From Aeromicrobium sp. Leaf350 (GTDB taxonomy: Bacteria > Actinomycetota > Actinomycetes > Propionibacteriales > Nocardioidaceae), in contig NZ_CAKASL010000002.1 of assembly GCF_916858655.1 (NCBI RefSeq), forward strand, positions 620,001-684,000: a DNA stretch of 64,000 nucleotides. The letters run 5' to 3'. The translations under genes were made by a program, and so were the position numbers. A model generated the notes under the pieces. That model was not told the DNA's origin. It saw only the letters and a program-made list of their open reading frames with translations, and made no database searches. Numbering within the stretch: the stretch's first letter is position 1; each line of letters starts with the position of its first letter. Below, piece by piece: positions 51,265-59,614 of the stretch.

Positions 51265-51669
51265 TCAGACCAGCGGGTCCGCCAGTCGGATTTCCGCGTG
51301 CTCACCAACGCGAACCTCAACGCCCGGCTTCTTCGAGGCGCCCCATTCGGACGCGTCCTTGATGGTAACCAGAGTGCGGCTTTCTGCCGTCACGGACAGT
51401 CCGATTGTCGCGCCGACGCTTGCTTCGGACCGATCAGAGACGACGGCAACCGACATTTTCTCGTACACGGAGGCCACTCGCAGACGTAGCTTCACCAACT
51501 TCACCACACCGAGCTGCTCGAGCGTCTCTGGGTCGCTCACAGAAACTTCGCGGTAGAGGACGACTGACGAGCCCTCAGTGACTCCGAAGTTGGCGCCCTT
51601 GTTCAAGGCGATTCTGTGGGCGTCGAGAATCTCCGCAACTAGAGAATCGATCGTTACGTTCTCAGACAT
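51265..51669 (-). CDS. Island protein, beta-rich, unknown (pair member B)
   Basis: The 134-residue protein has no signal peptide or membrane helix. A central region of alternating hydrophobic residues (V-T-E-G-S-S-V-V-L-Y, then L-R-L-R-V-A-S-V-Y) indicates a beta barrel or sandwich, and V-A-E-I-L-D-A-H-R-I-A-L-N-K-G precedes it. Codons are more A/T-rich than in flanking genes. It starts eight bases inside the upstream membrane gene, so the two are coupled. No family is recognised. Confidence 0.6.
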   Translation of the reverse strand: MSENVTIDSLVAEILDAHRIALNKGANFGVTEGSSVVLYREVSVSDPETLEQLGVVKLVKLRLRVASVYEKMSVAVVSDRSEASVGATIGLSVTAESRTLVTIKDASEWGASKKPGVEVRVGEHAEIRLADPLV

Positions 51670-52393
51670 CGTCGCCTCCAGGCGCTTCTAGATCGGTGGA
51701 ATCTTCGAGCATCTTGTAGTCGTCAAGAGAGCTACTTCGGAGACCGAGGCCAGGTGGTACCGCTGAGCCAACCACCGCCTGGTTGATCAGGCCATCCCAC
51801 GAATCCAGCCGCACGAACTGGGTTGCTCGTAGCGTGACAATCTTGTCCGTCACGCTTTCGACCGCGAGGATTGCGATCGGCTTGTCCGTGTCGAGGTGCA
51901 CAAGCGCGAAGCGTGCTTTCTCATTCAGCTCTTCGACCAGGGTTGCCCGGCCCGGTTCCGTGTCGAGCAGGTCAGCCGACACCAGGACCGCCCCGCCTTG
52001 GATGTCGAAATGTCGAGGTTTCAGACCAAAGTTCATTGAACCCACAGCGCCAACGGTGCGAGACCAGCCTTCCCGAATTCCGCGCTCCCAGAGCCTCGGC
52101 AGGGCCTCGCGCAATGTTGTGACCTGAGACTCAAGGACGGATGCAGCGCTCTCCGCCTCGCCCAAGCGCTGAACTGTGCGTTCGTGTGCGTTGTAACGGT
52201 TCACCACCGTCGCTGCGAACGAAACGATCGGAGCGGAAGCCGCTGCAACGGCTGCGACGCCGACCAAGATCCAAGCCCACGGTTGCCGTGCCTGATCTGA
52301 GAGCCCGTACAGAAAGGATGCGATCCCGGCCGTGAACCCAACAGCGACGGCGATGCGGTTCGCCGCCGATCGAAGAGGGCCCGAGAACGCCAT
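51662..52393 (-). CDS. Island membrane protein with coiled coil, unknown (pair member A)
   Basis: The 243-residue protein has two transmembrane helices (about 12-32 and 38-62) and a coiled coil (about 65-100, with E-A-E-S-A-A-S-V-L-E-S-Q-V). A C-terminal soluble beta-rich domain (about 125-225) has A-R-F-A-L-V-H-L-D-T-D-K-P-I-A-I-L-A-V. The layout (membrane anchor, coiled coil, sensor-like beta domain) is seen in many two-gene accessory systems. ATG at 52393 follows a TAGGCT -10 box by six bases. Function unknown. Confidence 0.6.
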   Translation of the reverse strand: MAFSGPLRSAANRIAVAVGFTAGIASFLYGLSDQARQPWAWILVGVAAVAAASAPIVSFAATVVNRYNAHERTVQRLGEAESAASVLESQVTTLREALPRLWERGIREGWSRTVGAVGSMNFGLKPRHFDIQGGAVLVSADLLDTEPGRATLVEELNEKARFALVHLDTDKPIAILAVESVTDKIVTLRATQFVRLDSWDGLINQAVVGSAVPPGLGLRSSSLDDYKMLEDSTDLEAPGGDDV

Positions 52394-52399
52394 GCAGTA

Positions 52400-52405
52400 A
52401 GCCTA
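52400..52405 (-). promoter_or_regulatory. -10 box of leaderless promoter for the island gene pair
   Basis: TAGGCT on the reverse strand is six bases before ATG at 52393. The same hexamer precedes moaA and the BASS transporter gene. Confidence 0.5.
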
Positions 52406-52490
52406 TGGCTTCGCCAGGGTCAGTACCGGCAGGACCGATCCGCGCCCACACTGCTGCGACCGACTGTCTTAGGCGAGCAGACGAGACAGA

Positions 52491-52958
52491 TTAGGGTTGA
52501 CCGTCATCCCTGCGACGCCTCGTGGTCTTCGAGTCAGGCTCGCGAATGAGGTCGAGGTCAACTTCGGGTCGCTTCGGGACATAAGAAAATCCCTTCTCGG
52601 ATTCGGGGTCGTAGTGGACGACCAAGCCTTCACGCAGCAGCTTGGCCTTCCAGGGAGAATGCATCCGCTGCCGGGTGGGCGACACGGGCAGTCCGCGCCG
52701 CAAGCGGTTTTCCATCCGAAGCATCGAGACCGCGTGTCGATGTCGGTGCTCCGGCCGGATCTCCCAGGGGATTAGATCGTCGTCGCGTTCGATCCTCCGC
52801 GCGATGCCGTGCTGCTGCCGAACGTTCCGCCACATGGACATCGATGTCTCAACGTCGTACTTGCGGAGGTACTCATCGCGAATCCAGGCGTAAGTCTTCC
52901 CGGATTCGATCCACTCGAGGACCTCGCGTAGGTCGACAATCTTCGATCTATTCGCCAC
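52491..52958 (-). CDS. Island protein resembling conserved actinophage proteins
   Basis: The 155-residue basic protein has an N-terminal HTH-like segment (V-L-E-W-I-E-S-G-K-T-Y-A-W-I, then M-S-M-W-R-N-V-R) and a middle L-I-P-W-E-I-R-P-E-H-R. A C-terminal V-V-H-Y-D-P-E-S-E-K-G-F-S-Y-V-P follows. Proteins with this pattern are, to my memory, common in Streptomyces phages and prophages, with unknown role. GTG at 52958 follows a TACTTT -10 box by six bases. It supports a phage-related origin for the insertion. Confidence 0.6.
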   Translation of the reverse strand: MANRSKIVDLREVLEWIESGKTYAWIRDEYLRKYDVETSMSMWRNVRQQHGIARRIERDDDLIPWEIRPEHRHRHAVSMLRMENRLRRGLPVSPTRQRMHSPWKAKLLREGLVVHYDPESEKGFSYVPKRPEVDLDLIREPDSKTTRRRRDDGQP

Positions 52959-52964
52959 CGAAGC

Positions 52965-52970
52965 AAAGTA
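52965..52970 (-). promoter_or_regulatory. -10 box of leaderless promoter for the phage-like island gene
   Basis: TACTTT on the reverse strand is six bases before GTG at 52958. The remaining gap to cysD (52971-53155) has no gene; it holds two TTAGAAGT repeats at 53059 and 53078 resembling the cysD-end core. Confidence 0.45.
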
Positions 52971-53155
52971 CTAGTAAGAGCGCCTCGAGTCTCGGGTTCG
53001 CAGCAGGACTCACGAGGCAGGCAGACGCTGTCCTGACCTCCGCGACGGATGAGGCACCTTAGAAGTTCAGGAGATCATTAGAAGTGCCCGAGAGCTCTTT
53101 CAGTCCGTCACGAAACAGCTGCAATTCCAGTACTTCATGAGGACGGTGCGCCGGT

Positions 53156-54067
53156 TCAGAAGTAGCCTTCCTTCTTGCGGTCTTCCATGGCGGCCTCGGA
53201 GATGCGGTCGTCGGCCCGGGTGGCGCCTCGCTCGGTCACGCGGGTGGCGGCGACCTCGGCGATGACGTCCTGGACCGTGACGGCCGGGCTGTCGACGGCG
53301 CCGGTGCAGGACATGTCGCCGACCGTGCGGTAGCGCACCGTGCGGGTCGAGACGGTCTCGCCGTCCTTGGGCTGGGCGAACTCGCCGACCGAGAGCAGCA
53401 TGCCGTCGCGCTCGAAGACCTCGCGGTCGTGGGCGTAGTACAGCGACGGCAGCTCGATCTTCTCGGCGCCGATGTACTGCCAGACGTCGAGCTCGGTCCA
53501 GTTGCTGATCGGGAACACGCGCACGTGCTGGCCAGGCGTGTGGCGACCGTTGTACAGGTTCCAGAGCTCGGGACGCTGGTTGCGCGGGTCCCACTGGCCG
53601 AACTCGTCGCGCAGGCTGAAGATCCGCTCCTTGGCGCGGGCCTTCTCCTCGTCGCGACGACCGCCGCCGAACACGGCGTCGAACTTGTGGCCCTCGATCG
53701 CGTCGAGGAGCGGCTGCGTCTGCAAGGGGTTGCGCGTGCCGTCGGCGCGCTCGCGCAGGCGACCGTCGTCGAGGTAGTCCTGCACGCTCGCGACCTCGAG
53801 GCGCAGGCCGAGACGCTCGACCGTCGCGTCACGGAAGGCGAGCACCTCCGGGAAGTTGTGACCCGTGTCGACGTGCAGCACGGGGAACGGCACCGGCATC
53901 GGCCAGAAGGCCTTGACCGCCAGGTGCAGCATGACGACCGAGTCCTTGCCGCCGGAGAAGAGCAGCACGGGCCGCTCGAACTCGGCGACGACCTCGCGGA
54001 TGATGTGGATCGACTCCGACTCCAGCCACTGCAGATGGGTGAGTCGACGTTGCTCGACGGTCGTCAT
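53156..54067 (-). CDS. cysD: Sulfate adenylyltransferase, small subunit
   Basis: The 303-residue PP-loop enzyme has S-G-G-K-D-S at 38-43, V-D-T-G-H-N-F-P-E and F-P-I-S-N-W-T-E-L-D-V-W-Q-Y-I. It catalyses adenylyl transfer to sulfate with CysN. The C-terminus K-K-E-G-Y-F is normal. In an uninterrupted operon the AAGAAGGAAGG encoding K-K-E-G would also be the cysN ribosome site; the insertion now lies directly after this stop. Confidence 0.93.
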   Translation of the reverse strand: MTTVEQRRLTHLQWLESESIHIIREVVAEFERPVLLFSGGKDSVVMLHLAVKAFWPMPVPFPVLHVDTGHNFPEVLAFRDATVERLGLRLEVASVQDYLDDGRLRERADGTRNPLQTQPLLDAIEGHKFDAVFGGGRRDEEKARAKERIFSLRDEFGQWDPRNQRPELWNLYNGRHTPGQHVRVFPISNWTELDVWQYIGAEKIELPSLYYAHDREVFERDGMLLSVGEFAQPKDGETVSTRTVRYRTVGDMSCTGAVDSPAVTVQDVIAEVAATRVTERGATRADDRISEAAMEDRKKEGYF

Positions 54068-54081
54068 GGTTCCTTCGGGGC

Positions 54082-54885
54082 TCACGTGTGCAGGCCACAC
54101 TCGGTCTTGTCGAACCCCGCCCAGCGACCGGCACGGGGGTCCTCGCCGGGGGCGACGCGACGCGTGCACGGGGCGCAGCCGATCGACGGGTAGCCGTCGT
54201 TCACGAGGGGATTGACGATGATGTCGTGGTCGCGGGCGTAGTCCAGCACCTCGTCGAACGTCCACGACGCAAGGGCGTTGATCTTGACCAGGCCGTTCTT
54301 GGCGTCCCACGTGACCCACGGCGTGTTCGCCCGCGTCGGGCCCTCGTCGCGGCGCACGCCGGTGATCCAGGCCTCGTAGCCCGCGAGCGTGCGGGTGAGC
54401 GGCTCGACCTTGCGCATCTCGCAGCAGAGGGCGGGCTCGCGCCGGTGCAGCTCGGCGCCGTGCTCGGCGTCCTGCTCCGCGACGGTCTTGCGGGGGAGCA
54501 CGTCGACGATCGTCAGCCGCATCGAGGACTCGACGGCGTCACGCGTGCCGAGGGTCTCGGCGAAGTGGTAGCCCGTGTCGAGGAACAGCGTGTCGACCCA
54601 GTCGATGTGCTCGGCGACGACGGCCGGCAGCACCGCGTCGGCCATCGAGCACGCGACCGCGGTGCGCAGTCCGAACGTGTCGCCGACCCACGTGAGGACG
54701 TCGTCGCTGGTGGTGTCGGGGGAGTCGAAGCGTGCTTCCGCCTCGTGGGCGAGCGCCTCGAGCTCGGCGTTGCTGCGGCGGGGCGCGAGCAGGTGCTCGC
54801 GATCCGCGAGGTGGGTGGCCCGCTCGGCGTCGTGGCGCTGCTGGCGCTCACGGCGTTCGGCGAGGGTGAGGCTGGCGGCAGCCAT
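54082..54885 (-). CDS. cysH: Adenylyl-sulfate (APS) reductase, assimilatory
   Basis: The 267-residue protein has the CysH fold with D-T-G-Y-H-F-A-E-T, R-R-D-E-G-P-T-R and the iron-sulfur cysteine pairs in A-L-C-C-E-M-R-K and G-C-A-P-C-T-R. These show it uses APS rather than PAPS. It reduces APS to sulfite. ATG at 54885 has a GAAGGAG ribosome site. It heads the operon and ends 14 bases before cysD. Confidence 0.92.
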   Translation of the reverse strand: MAAASLTLAERRERQQRHDAERATHLADREHLLAPRRSNAELEALAHEAEARFDSPDTTSDDVLTWVGDTFGLRTAVACSMADAVLPAVVAEHIDWVDTLFLDTGYHFAETLGTRDAVESSMRLTIVDVLPRKTVAEQDAEHGAELHRREPALCCEMRKVEPLTRTLAGYEAWITGVRRDEGPTRANTPWVTWDAKNGLVKINALASWTFDEVLDYARDHDIIVNPLVNDGYPSIGCAPCTRRVAPGEDPRAGRWAGFDKTECGLHT

Positions 54886-54995
54886 GGCACACTCCTTCGA
54901 CGATCGACTGGTGTCAAGAGTAGAACCGGGCCCCGAGACGACCCATTCCCGGCCGAGCGCGTCCGCATCACGGGACGGATTCTGGTGAGGTGGGT

Positions 54996-55001
54996 CACAC
55001 T
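54996..55001 (+). promoter_or_regulatory. Possible -10 box of leaderless VOC-protein promoter
   Basis: CACACT is followed by six bases and ATG at 55008. The hexamer is weak but the spacing matches the others. Confidence 0.35.
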
Positions 55002-55007
55002 GGACTC

Positions 55008-55382
55008 ATGCCGACCTTTCACCAGCCGTTCAGCGGATTCGCCGTCGCCGACGTCCCGGCGGCCCTGACCTTCTACCGGGACGTGCTCGGACTCGACGCC
55101 TCCGAGGGCGAGATGGGCATCGGAGTCATCCACCTCGGTGGTGGCCACGACGTGATCTTCTACCCCAAGGGCGACGACCACGAGCCCGCGAGCTTCACGA
55201 TCCTCAACCTGCCGGTCGACGACGTCGGGGCAGCGGTCGCGGAGATGACGGGCGCCGGGATCGACTTCGTGACGTACGAGGGCGCGCCGCAGGACGAGCA
55301 CGGGGTGATGCGGGGCTACGGACCGGACATCGCGTGGTTCACCGACCCCTCGGGCAACGTCTTCTCCGTCATCGCCCGCTGA
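55008..55382 (+). CDS. VOC-family (glyoxalase-like) protein
   Basis: The 124-residue protein has a vicinal-oxygen-chelate fold. It starts S-G-F-A-V-A-D-V-P-A-A-L-T-F-Y-R-D-V-L-G-L, and the final strand has W-F-T-D-P-S-G-N-V-F-S-V. Its metal and substrate are unknown. ATG at 55008 gives the normal N-terminus. Confidence 0.8.
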   Translation: MPTFHQPFSGFAVADVPAALTFYRDVLGLDASEGEMGIGVIHLGGGHDVIFYPKGDDHEPASFTILNLPVDDVGAAVAEMTGAGIDFVTYEGAPQDEHGVMRGYGPDIAWFTDPSGNVFSVIAR

Positions 55383-55394
55383 CGACGCCTGGCG

Positions 55395-55400
55395 TACGGT
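55395..55400 (+). promoter_or_regulatory. -10 box of leaderless YciO/Sua5 promoter
   Basis: TACGGT is followed by six bases and ATG at 55407. Confidence 0.5.
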
Positions 55401-55406
55401 CGGGGG

Positions 55407-56027
55407 ATGGCTCGCTTCATCGACATCCACCCGCAGAACCCGCAGCAGCGTGCGGTCGACCAGGCCGTCGACCTGCTGACGAGTGGTGGCCTGATCGCGT
55501 TCCCGACCGACTCCGGCTATGCGCTGGGCGCCCAGATCGGCAACGCCGCGGCCCTGGACCGCATCCGCTCCATCCGGCAGCTCGACGACAAGCACCACTT
55601 CACGCTGATCTGCCACGACTTCTCGCAGCTGGGGCAGTTCGTGCACGTCGACAACACGGTGTTCCGGGCGATCAAGTCCGCGACGCCCGGGCCGTACACG
55701 TTCATCCTCCCGGCCACGCGCGAGGTCCCGAAGCGGCTCCTGCACCCCAAGAAGAAGACTGTGGGCGCCCGCATCCCCGACCACGCCGTGACCCAGGCGA
55801 TCGTCGCGGCGCTGGGCGAGCCCATCCTCACGAGCACGCTGATCCTGCCGGGCGAGACCGAGGCGATGACCGACGCGTGGACGATCAAGGAGACGCTCGA
55901 CCACGACGTCGAGGCGGTCGTCGACTCCGGCGAGGTCAGCCCGTCGCCCACGACCGTCGTCGACTTCCTCGACGGTGTGCCCGAGATCGTCCGTGAGGGC
56001 GCCGGGGACACCAGCCCGTTCGTCTAG
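55407..56027 (+). CDS. Sua5/YciO/YrdC-family threonylcarbamoyl-AMP synthase-like protein
   Basis: The 206-residue protein has G-G-L-I-A-F-P-T-D-S-G-Y-A-L-G, K-S-A-T-P-G-P-Y-T-F-I-L and R-I-P-D-H-A. The early R-S-I-R-Q-L-D-D-K-H-H pattern is closer to YciO than to canonical TsaC, so tRNA modification is possible but not certain. It overlaps the stop of the convergent DUF1992 gene by four bases. Confidence 0.82.
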   Translation: MARFIDIHPQNPQQRAVDQAVDLLTSGGLIAFPTDSGYALGAQIGNAAALDRIRSIRQLDDKHHFTLICHDFSQLGQFVHVDNTVFRAIKSATPGPYTFILPATREVPKRLLHPKKKTVGARIPDHAVTQAIVAALGEPILTSTLILPGETEAMTDAWTIKETLDHDVEAVVDSGEVSPSPTTVVDFLDGVPEIVREGAGDTSPFV

Positions 56028-56533
56028 GCCGACCGGCGGCGCCACCAGCGGCGCCGAGGAGTGGCCGCCGGGAGGACCGGTGCGACCGCAATCCGCGCTC
56101 GGCGTCGTGCGTGCCATGCCGTGACCTCGGCCTCGACGTCCCGCAGGGGAGTGATCACCGGCGGACCGCCCGCGAGCTGCCTCCGAGCCTCCACGATCCG
56201 CTGGTTGAACGTCTCGAGGGCGTCCCTCACGTCAGCGGCGCGGGCCAGTCGGTCCAGCGTGGCGTCGAGCTCGGTGTCGTCCTTGCGCAGCTGCAGCGCC
56301 TCGGGCAGGACGCCGGTGATCTTCTCGCGCTCCACCAGGCCCTTGAGCCACCAGTCCGGGTCGGTCTGCGACGTCAGACGGTCGGGGAGCGGCTTGCCGG
56401 TGTAGGGCAGCCCGTCGAAGTCGCCGCGGTCGATCGCCGCGCGAATCTGCTGGTCGACCCAGAGGACGGTGTCCTCAGGACGTCGCTCCCGGGTCGGGCG
56501 CTCCTGCTCGTCGTTCGGCTCCGGCATCGTCAT
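56024..56533 (-). CDS. DUF1992 (DnaJ-homologue C28-like) protein
   Basis: The 169-residue protein has the DUF1992 core: D-Q-Q-I-R-A-A-I-D-R-G-D-F-D-G-L-P-Y-T-G-K-P-L-P and D-P-D-W-W-L-K. A basic, Trp-containing tail follows. Its role is unknown; the family is named after a human DnaJ homologue but lacks a J domain here. ATG at 56533 is used; GTG codons one and two positions upstream lie close behind a TAGCGT box and are equally possible. Confidence 0.8.
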   Translation of the reverse strand: MTMPEPNDEQERPTRERRPEDTVLWVDQQIRAAIDRGDFDGLPYTGKPLPDRLTSQTDPDWWLKGLVEREKITGVLPEALQLRKDDTELDATLDRLARAADVRDALETFNQRIVEARRQLAGGPPVITPLRDVEAEVTAWHARRRARIAVAPVLPAATPRRRWWRRRSA

Positions 56534-56582
56534 CACCACCGGTGACAACGCTAGGCGGCGCAGGTGCGCCGGACAAGCGGTC

Positions 56583-57410
56583 TCAGTGCGCGTCGATGCC
56601 GAACACGCCGGCGCGATGGATCACCTGGCGGGCGTGGGCGAGCCGTGGCGCGATGGCGCCGGCGTAGCCCTCGGGCGGCGATGCCAGCAGCGACCGAGCG
56701 GCGTGCACGTCGGTCGGGCTCGGGGCGAACACCTCGTTCACGACCTGCGTGTGGGTGTGCGTCAGACAGATGCGTCCGGTCATGCCGAGCGATCGGGCGT
56801 GGACCGAGTCGGTGCGGGCGACGTCGGCGTCGTCGACGACCGTGGGGCCGTCGATCGGCGGCGGGAGGTCGTGTCCGCGGCTCATCAGCACGAGCTGGGA
56901 GCGCGCGTGGAGCAGGGCGGTCGGGTCGTTGCCGATGCCGAGGTCGCGGCGGAAGTCGCCCGTGCCGAAGGCGATGCGCGCTGTGCCGGACGTCGCGATG
57001 TCGCTGAAGCCGACGAACGCCCGCGCCGTCTCGACCATCGCGACGACCGGCTTGCCGCAGGCATCGAGCGAGGCGCGCACCTCGTCACCGGTCTCGGCCA
57101 TCGCCAGCACGACGCCCTCGACGTTCGGGTGGCTCGCCGCGAGGTCCAGATCGGTCGCCCAGTCGGTGGTCGTCGCGCCGTTGGCGCGGATCCAGACCCG
57201 GTGACCCGCGTCGGCGTGGCGCAGCACCGCGTCGCGGCCCTGCGGCTTCAGCTCGTCGGGGCACCCGGCCTCGAGGTCGAGCACCGTGACGTCCGCGGCC
57301 GACAGCTCGTCGGGCGCGCAGGCGTCGATCGAGGCGGCCGAGACCAGGCGCCACGAACGGGCCATGGAGACGGGGACGGTGGGGGACTGGTCAACCTGGA
57401 CTGCGGTCAC
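56583..57410 (-). CDS. CitE/HpcH-HpaI-family CoA ester lyase-like protein
   Basis: The 275-residue TIM-barrel protein resembles CitE-like lyases: V-L-D-L-E-A-G-C near residue 44, V-W-I-R-A-N-G near 76, and a later V-A-M-V-E-T-A-R-A-F. A metal-binding glutamate/aspartate pair is present. The acyl-CoA substrate is unknown. GTG at 57410 is supported by a TACGCT -10 box six bases upstream; ATG at 57365 is the alternative family-like start. Confidence 0.75.
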   Translation of the reverse strand: MTAVQVDQSPTVPVSMARSWRLVSAASIDACAPDELSAADVTVLDLEAGCPDELKPQGRDAVLRHADAGHRVWIRANGATTTDWATDLDLAASHPNVEGVVLAMAETGDEVRASLDACGKPVVAMVETARAFVGFSDIATSGTARIAFGTGDFRRDLGIGNDPTALLHARSQLVLMSRGHDLPPPIDGPTVVDDADVARTDSVHARSLGMTGRICLTHTHTQVVNEVFAPSPTDVHAARSLLASPPEGYAGAIAPRLAHARQVIHRAGVFGIDAH

Positions 57411-57416
57411 GGACCA

Positions 57417-57422
57417 AGCGTA
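57417..57422 (-). promoter_or_regulatory. -10 box of leaderless promoter for the CitE-like gene
   Basis: TACGCT on the reverse strand is six bases before GTG at 57410. TTGGGA lies 18 bases further upstream as a possible -35. Confidence 0.5.
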
Positions 57423-57457
57423 GGAACCGCCCGGCGTTACTCCCAAGTCAGAAGCGG

Positions 57458-58399
57458 TCAGTGTGACGAGGTCGACCGGCGGGGGACCAGGTGCAGGATC
57501 GCGACCACCACGGCACCCACCACGACACCGACGACGGCGGACGCCGCGGTGTTCGTCAGCCAGCCCAGCACCGCGCCGGCAGCGCCGGTCGCGTCGTGCA
57601 CCGCGTGCTCCATGTCGTGCACGAGTCCGTAGGGGCCGTGCCACCCGAGGTCGTCGGTGCCGACCAGCAGGATGTGACCACCGACCCACAACATCGCGAC
57701 CACGCCGACGGTCGAGAGCGTGAGCAGCACGATCGGCATCGCCCTGACCAGACCACGGCCGACGGCCTGCGCCGCCGACGACGCGCGCCGCGTCAGCGAC
57801 AGGCCGATGTCGTCCATCTTCACGATGAGGCCGACGACGCCGTAGACCAGGACCGTGATGCCCAGGGCCACGATCACGAGGATGATCGCGCGCGTCCAGA
57901 AGGACTCGTCGGCGACCTCGTTGAGCGAGATCACCATGATCTCGGCCGACAGGATGAAGTCGGTGCGCACCGCACCCGAGACGACCGTCTTCTCCTGCTC
58001 GGGGCCGGACACGCTGGCCGGCTCGTCGGTCCCGTGCCCGTGACCTGAGAGCTTCTCCCAGATCTTCTCGGCTCCCTCGAAGCAGAGGTAGGTTCCGCCG
58101 ACCATGAGGATCGGGGTCAGCAGCCACGGCAGGAACTCGCTCAGCAGCAGCGCCGCCGGCAGGATGAAGAGCAGCTTGTTGATGATCGAGCCCTTGGCGA
58201 TGCGGCCGATGATCGCCAGCTCCCGCTCCGGCGCGAGGCCCTGGACGTAGCGCGGCGTCACCGCGGCGTCGTCGACGACGACTCCCGCAGCCTTCGCGCT
58301 GGCGCGGCCGGCGGCGGCACCGACGTCGTCGATGGACGCGGCAGCAAGACGGGCCAGGGCGGCGACGTCGTCGAGCAGGGCGACGATCCCGCCGGCCAT
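57458..58399 (-). CDS. DUF808 family membrane protein (YedI-like)
   Basis: The 313-residue protein has a soluble N-terminus starting A-G-G-I-V-A-L-L-D-D-V-A, typical of DUF808, and about seven membrane helices. Between them are the conserved K-G-S-I-I-N-K, C-F-E-G-A-E-K and D-F-I-L-S-A-E-I-M-V-I-S-L-N. Family function is unknown. The CitE-like gene lies downstream on the same strand, 47 bases away, with its own promoter. Confidence 0.85.
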   Translation of the reverse strand: MAGGIVALLDDVAALARLAAASIDDVGAAAGRASAKAAGVVVDDAAVTPRYVQGLAPERELAIIGRIAKGSIINKLLFILPAALLLSEFLPWLLTPILMVGGTYLCFEGAEKIWEKLSGHGHGTDEPASVSGPEQEKTVVSGAVRTDFILSAEIMVISLNEVADESFWTRAIILVIVALGITVLVYGVVGLIVKMDDIGLSLTRRASSAAQAVGRGLVRAMPIVLLTLSTVGVVAMLWVGGHILLVGTDDLGWHGPYGLVHDMEHAVHDATGAAGAVLGWLTNTAASAVVGVVVGAVVVAILHLVPRRSTSSH

Positions 58400-58503
58400 C
58401 AGACGGTCCTCGGTCGGTCGTGGAAGCTCACGCGCTCAGGGTAGAGCAGGCCCGTGAGCCCGTGCGTCGGAACATCACGGCTCCCGCAGCGCTCTCTCCT
58501 GGC

Positions 58504-59526
58504 ATGACGATGCTGCGCGATGCCCTGGGCCGCTTGCTCGCGGTCGCCGTGCTGGCGACGGTGCTCGGGTGCGCGAACGGCACGGCCGACAGCGGATCCG
58601 TCTCGGTCGAGGACCTCCAGGAGCAGGTCGCGTCACTGCCGGGTGTCGTGGCTGTGGAGGCCGAGGTGACCGAGCAGGACACCGACTACCGGGTGCTGGG
58701 CGTCGACGTCGTCGTCGACGACGGGATCGATGCCGACGAGCTGGCCGAGGTGCTCCGCACGGCGGAGGAGCTGGGGCCGCGCGTCGAGGCCGACGACTTC
58801 GGCGGGAGCGTGCGTCGTGAGAGCGACGCCGGGTCGACCGACGGTGCGCAGGTCCCGACGATCAGTCTCCGCGAGCAGTCGGGCGATCCCGGACGCCGCG
58901 CAGGGGGTTTCCTCACCGCACTGGCGCAGTACCCCGAGGCCCTCGTGACCGTCAACGGCGGTCTCCTCACCATCACGGGCGTCGACGCGGAAGGCTTGCG
59001 CGTGTCGGAGGTCATGGGCGCGATCGCCGACCACCCGCTGCTCGGGCACTTCCCGAGCACCGTCGTGCAGGTCGAGCACGCGGCCGAGGGGCTGCCCAGC
59101 GCGAAGGTGTGGATCGACGGTCTGATCACCGACGTCGCGATCGCCCACTGGCAGACCGTCGTCGACGTCGTCGCGACGACCCCGGTCGACGCGGCTCCCG
59201 AGCACGTCTACGTCCTGGTGCGCGACGACGCGATCGACCTGGCAGAGGTGTCGCTCGGCGGCGCCCTGCCGGAGGACGTGCCGGCCGACTTCGCCACCTG
59301 GAACCCGGTCGTCGGACCGATGATCGAGCAGCTCCTGCTCGTCGCGGCCGCCGCGCCGCACGAGGGCGGCACGGAGGTCGACGTCGACGGGCCGTCGGGA
59401 GAGCTCGCGGGGGTCTACATCACCGACTCGGCGGCTCCGAGCGACTACGGCGACCCGACGTGGTGCCTGTGGGCTGCCGACGTCGTGAACACGGCGTACC
59501 CTGCCGGGGTCCACGGCGGCGCCTGA
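58504..59526 (+). CDS. Lipoprotein with repeated ~45-residue ligand-binding-like domains, unknown
   Basis: The 340-residue protein has a lipoprotein signal (hydrophobic 10-22, then V-L-G-C-A-N). Its soluble part contains a stretch V-T-V-N-G-G-L-L-T-I-T-G-V-D-A-E-G with V-M-G-A-I-A-D-H-P-L-L-G-H-F. The following small protein repeats this as R-V-S-G-D-T-L-S-I-S-G-I-E-A-D-G with I-A-R-Q-V-A-A-D-E-V-L-G-E-V. An earlier part (V-V-A-V-E-A-E-V-T-E) is BON-like. ATG at 58504 is preferred. Function unknown. Confidence 0.65.
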   Translation: MTMLRDALGRLLAVAVLATVLGCANGTADSGSVSVEDLQEQVASLPGVVAVEAEVTEQDTDYRVLGVDVVVDDGIDADELAEVLRTAEELGPRVEADDFGGSVRRESDAGSTDGAQVPTISLREQSGDPGRRAGGFLTALAQYPEALVTVNGGLLTITGVDAEGLRVSEVMGAIADHPLLGHFPSTVVQVEHAAEGLPSAKVWIDGLITDVAIAHWQTVVDVVATTPVDAAPEHVYVLVRDDAIDLAEVSLGGALPEDVPADFATWNPVVGPMIEQLLLVAAAAPHEGGTEVDVDGPSGELAGVYITDSAAPSDYGDPTWCLWAADVVNTAYPAGVHGGA

Positions 59527-59614
59527 TCCGGGAACATCCGTGCGGCCCCGCGCCTCTCACGGAACGTGTCGGCCGCACCACCGCGGACGACCCGTGACAC
59601 GCCCAGGAGGACCG

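Larger units (their letters stand above)
51116..53167. mobile_element. 2-kb low-GC insertion between cysD and cysN with repeated ends
   Basis: The bases T-C-A-G-A-A-G-T-A-G-C-C occur at both ends (51116-51127 and 53156-53167). They encode the last codons of cysD and the stop; a nearby CTTCTT is also shared. Four sampled 60-base lines inside contain 32-40 G+C, against 41-42 in flanking cys lines. It carries three genes not related to sulfur metabolism, all on the same strand as cys. No integrase is present. This is best read as a small island inserted at the cysD 3' end, with element-borne sequence restoring one of the two copies of the end. Confidence 0.65.

Noticed and set aside
53059..53085. 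TTAGAAGT repeats as additional att sites
   Set aside because: Only eight bases shared and similar strings are expected by chance in the AT-richer gap; noted, not claimed.
53100..53155. Tiny ORF (M-K-Y-W-N-C-S-C) after the cysD stop
   Set aside because: Twelve codons, no ribosome site or promoter pattern.
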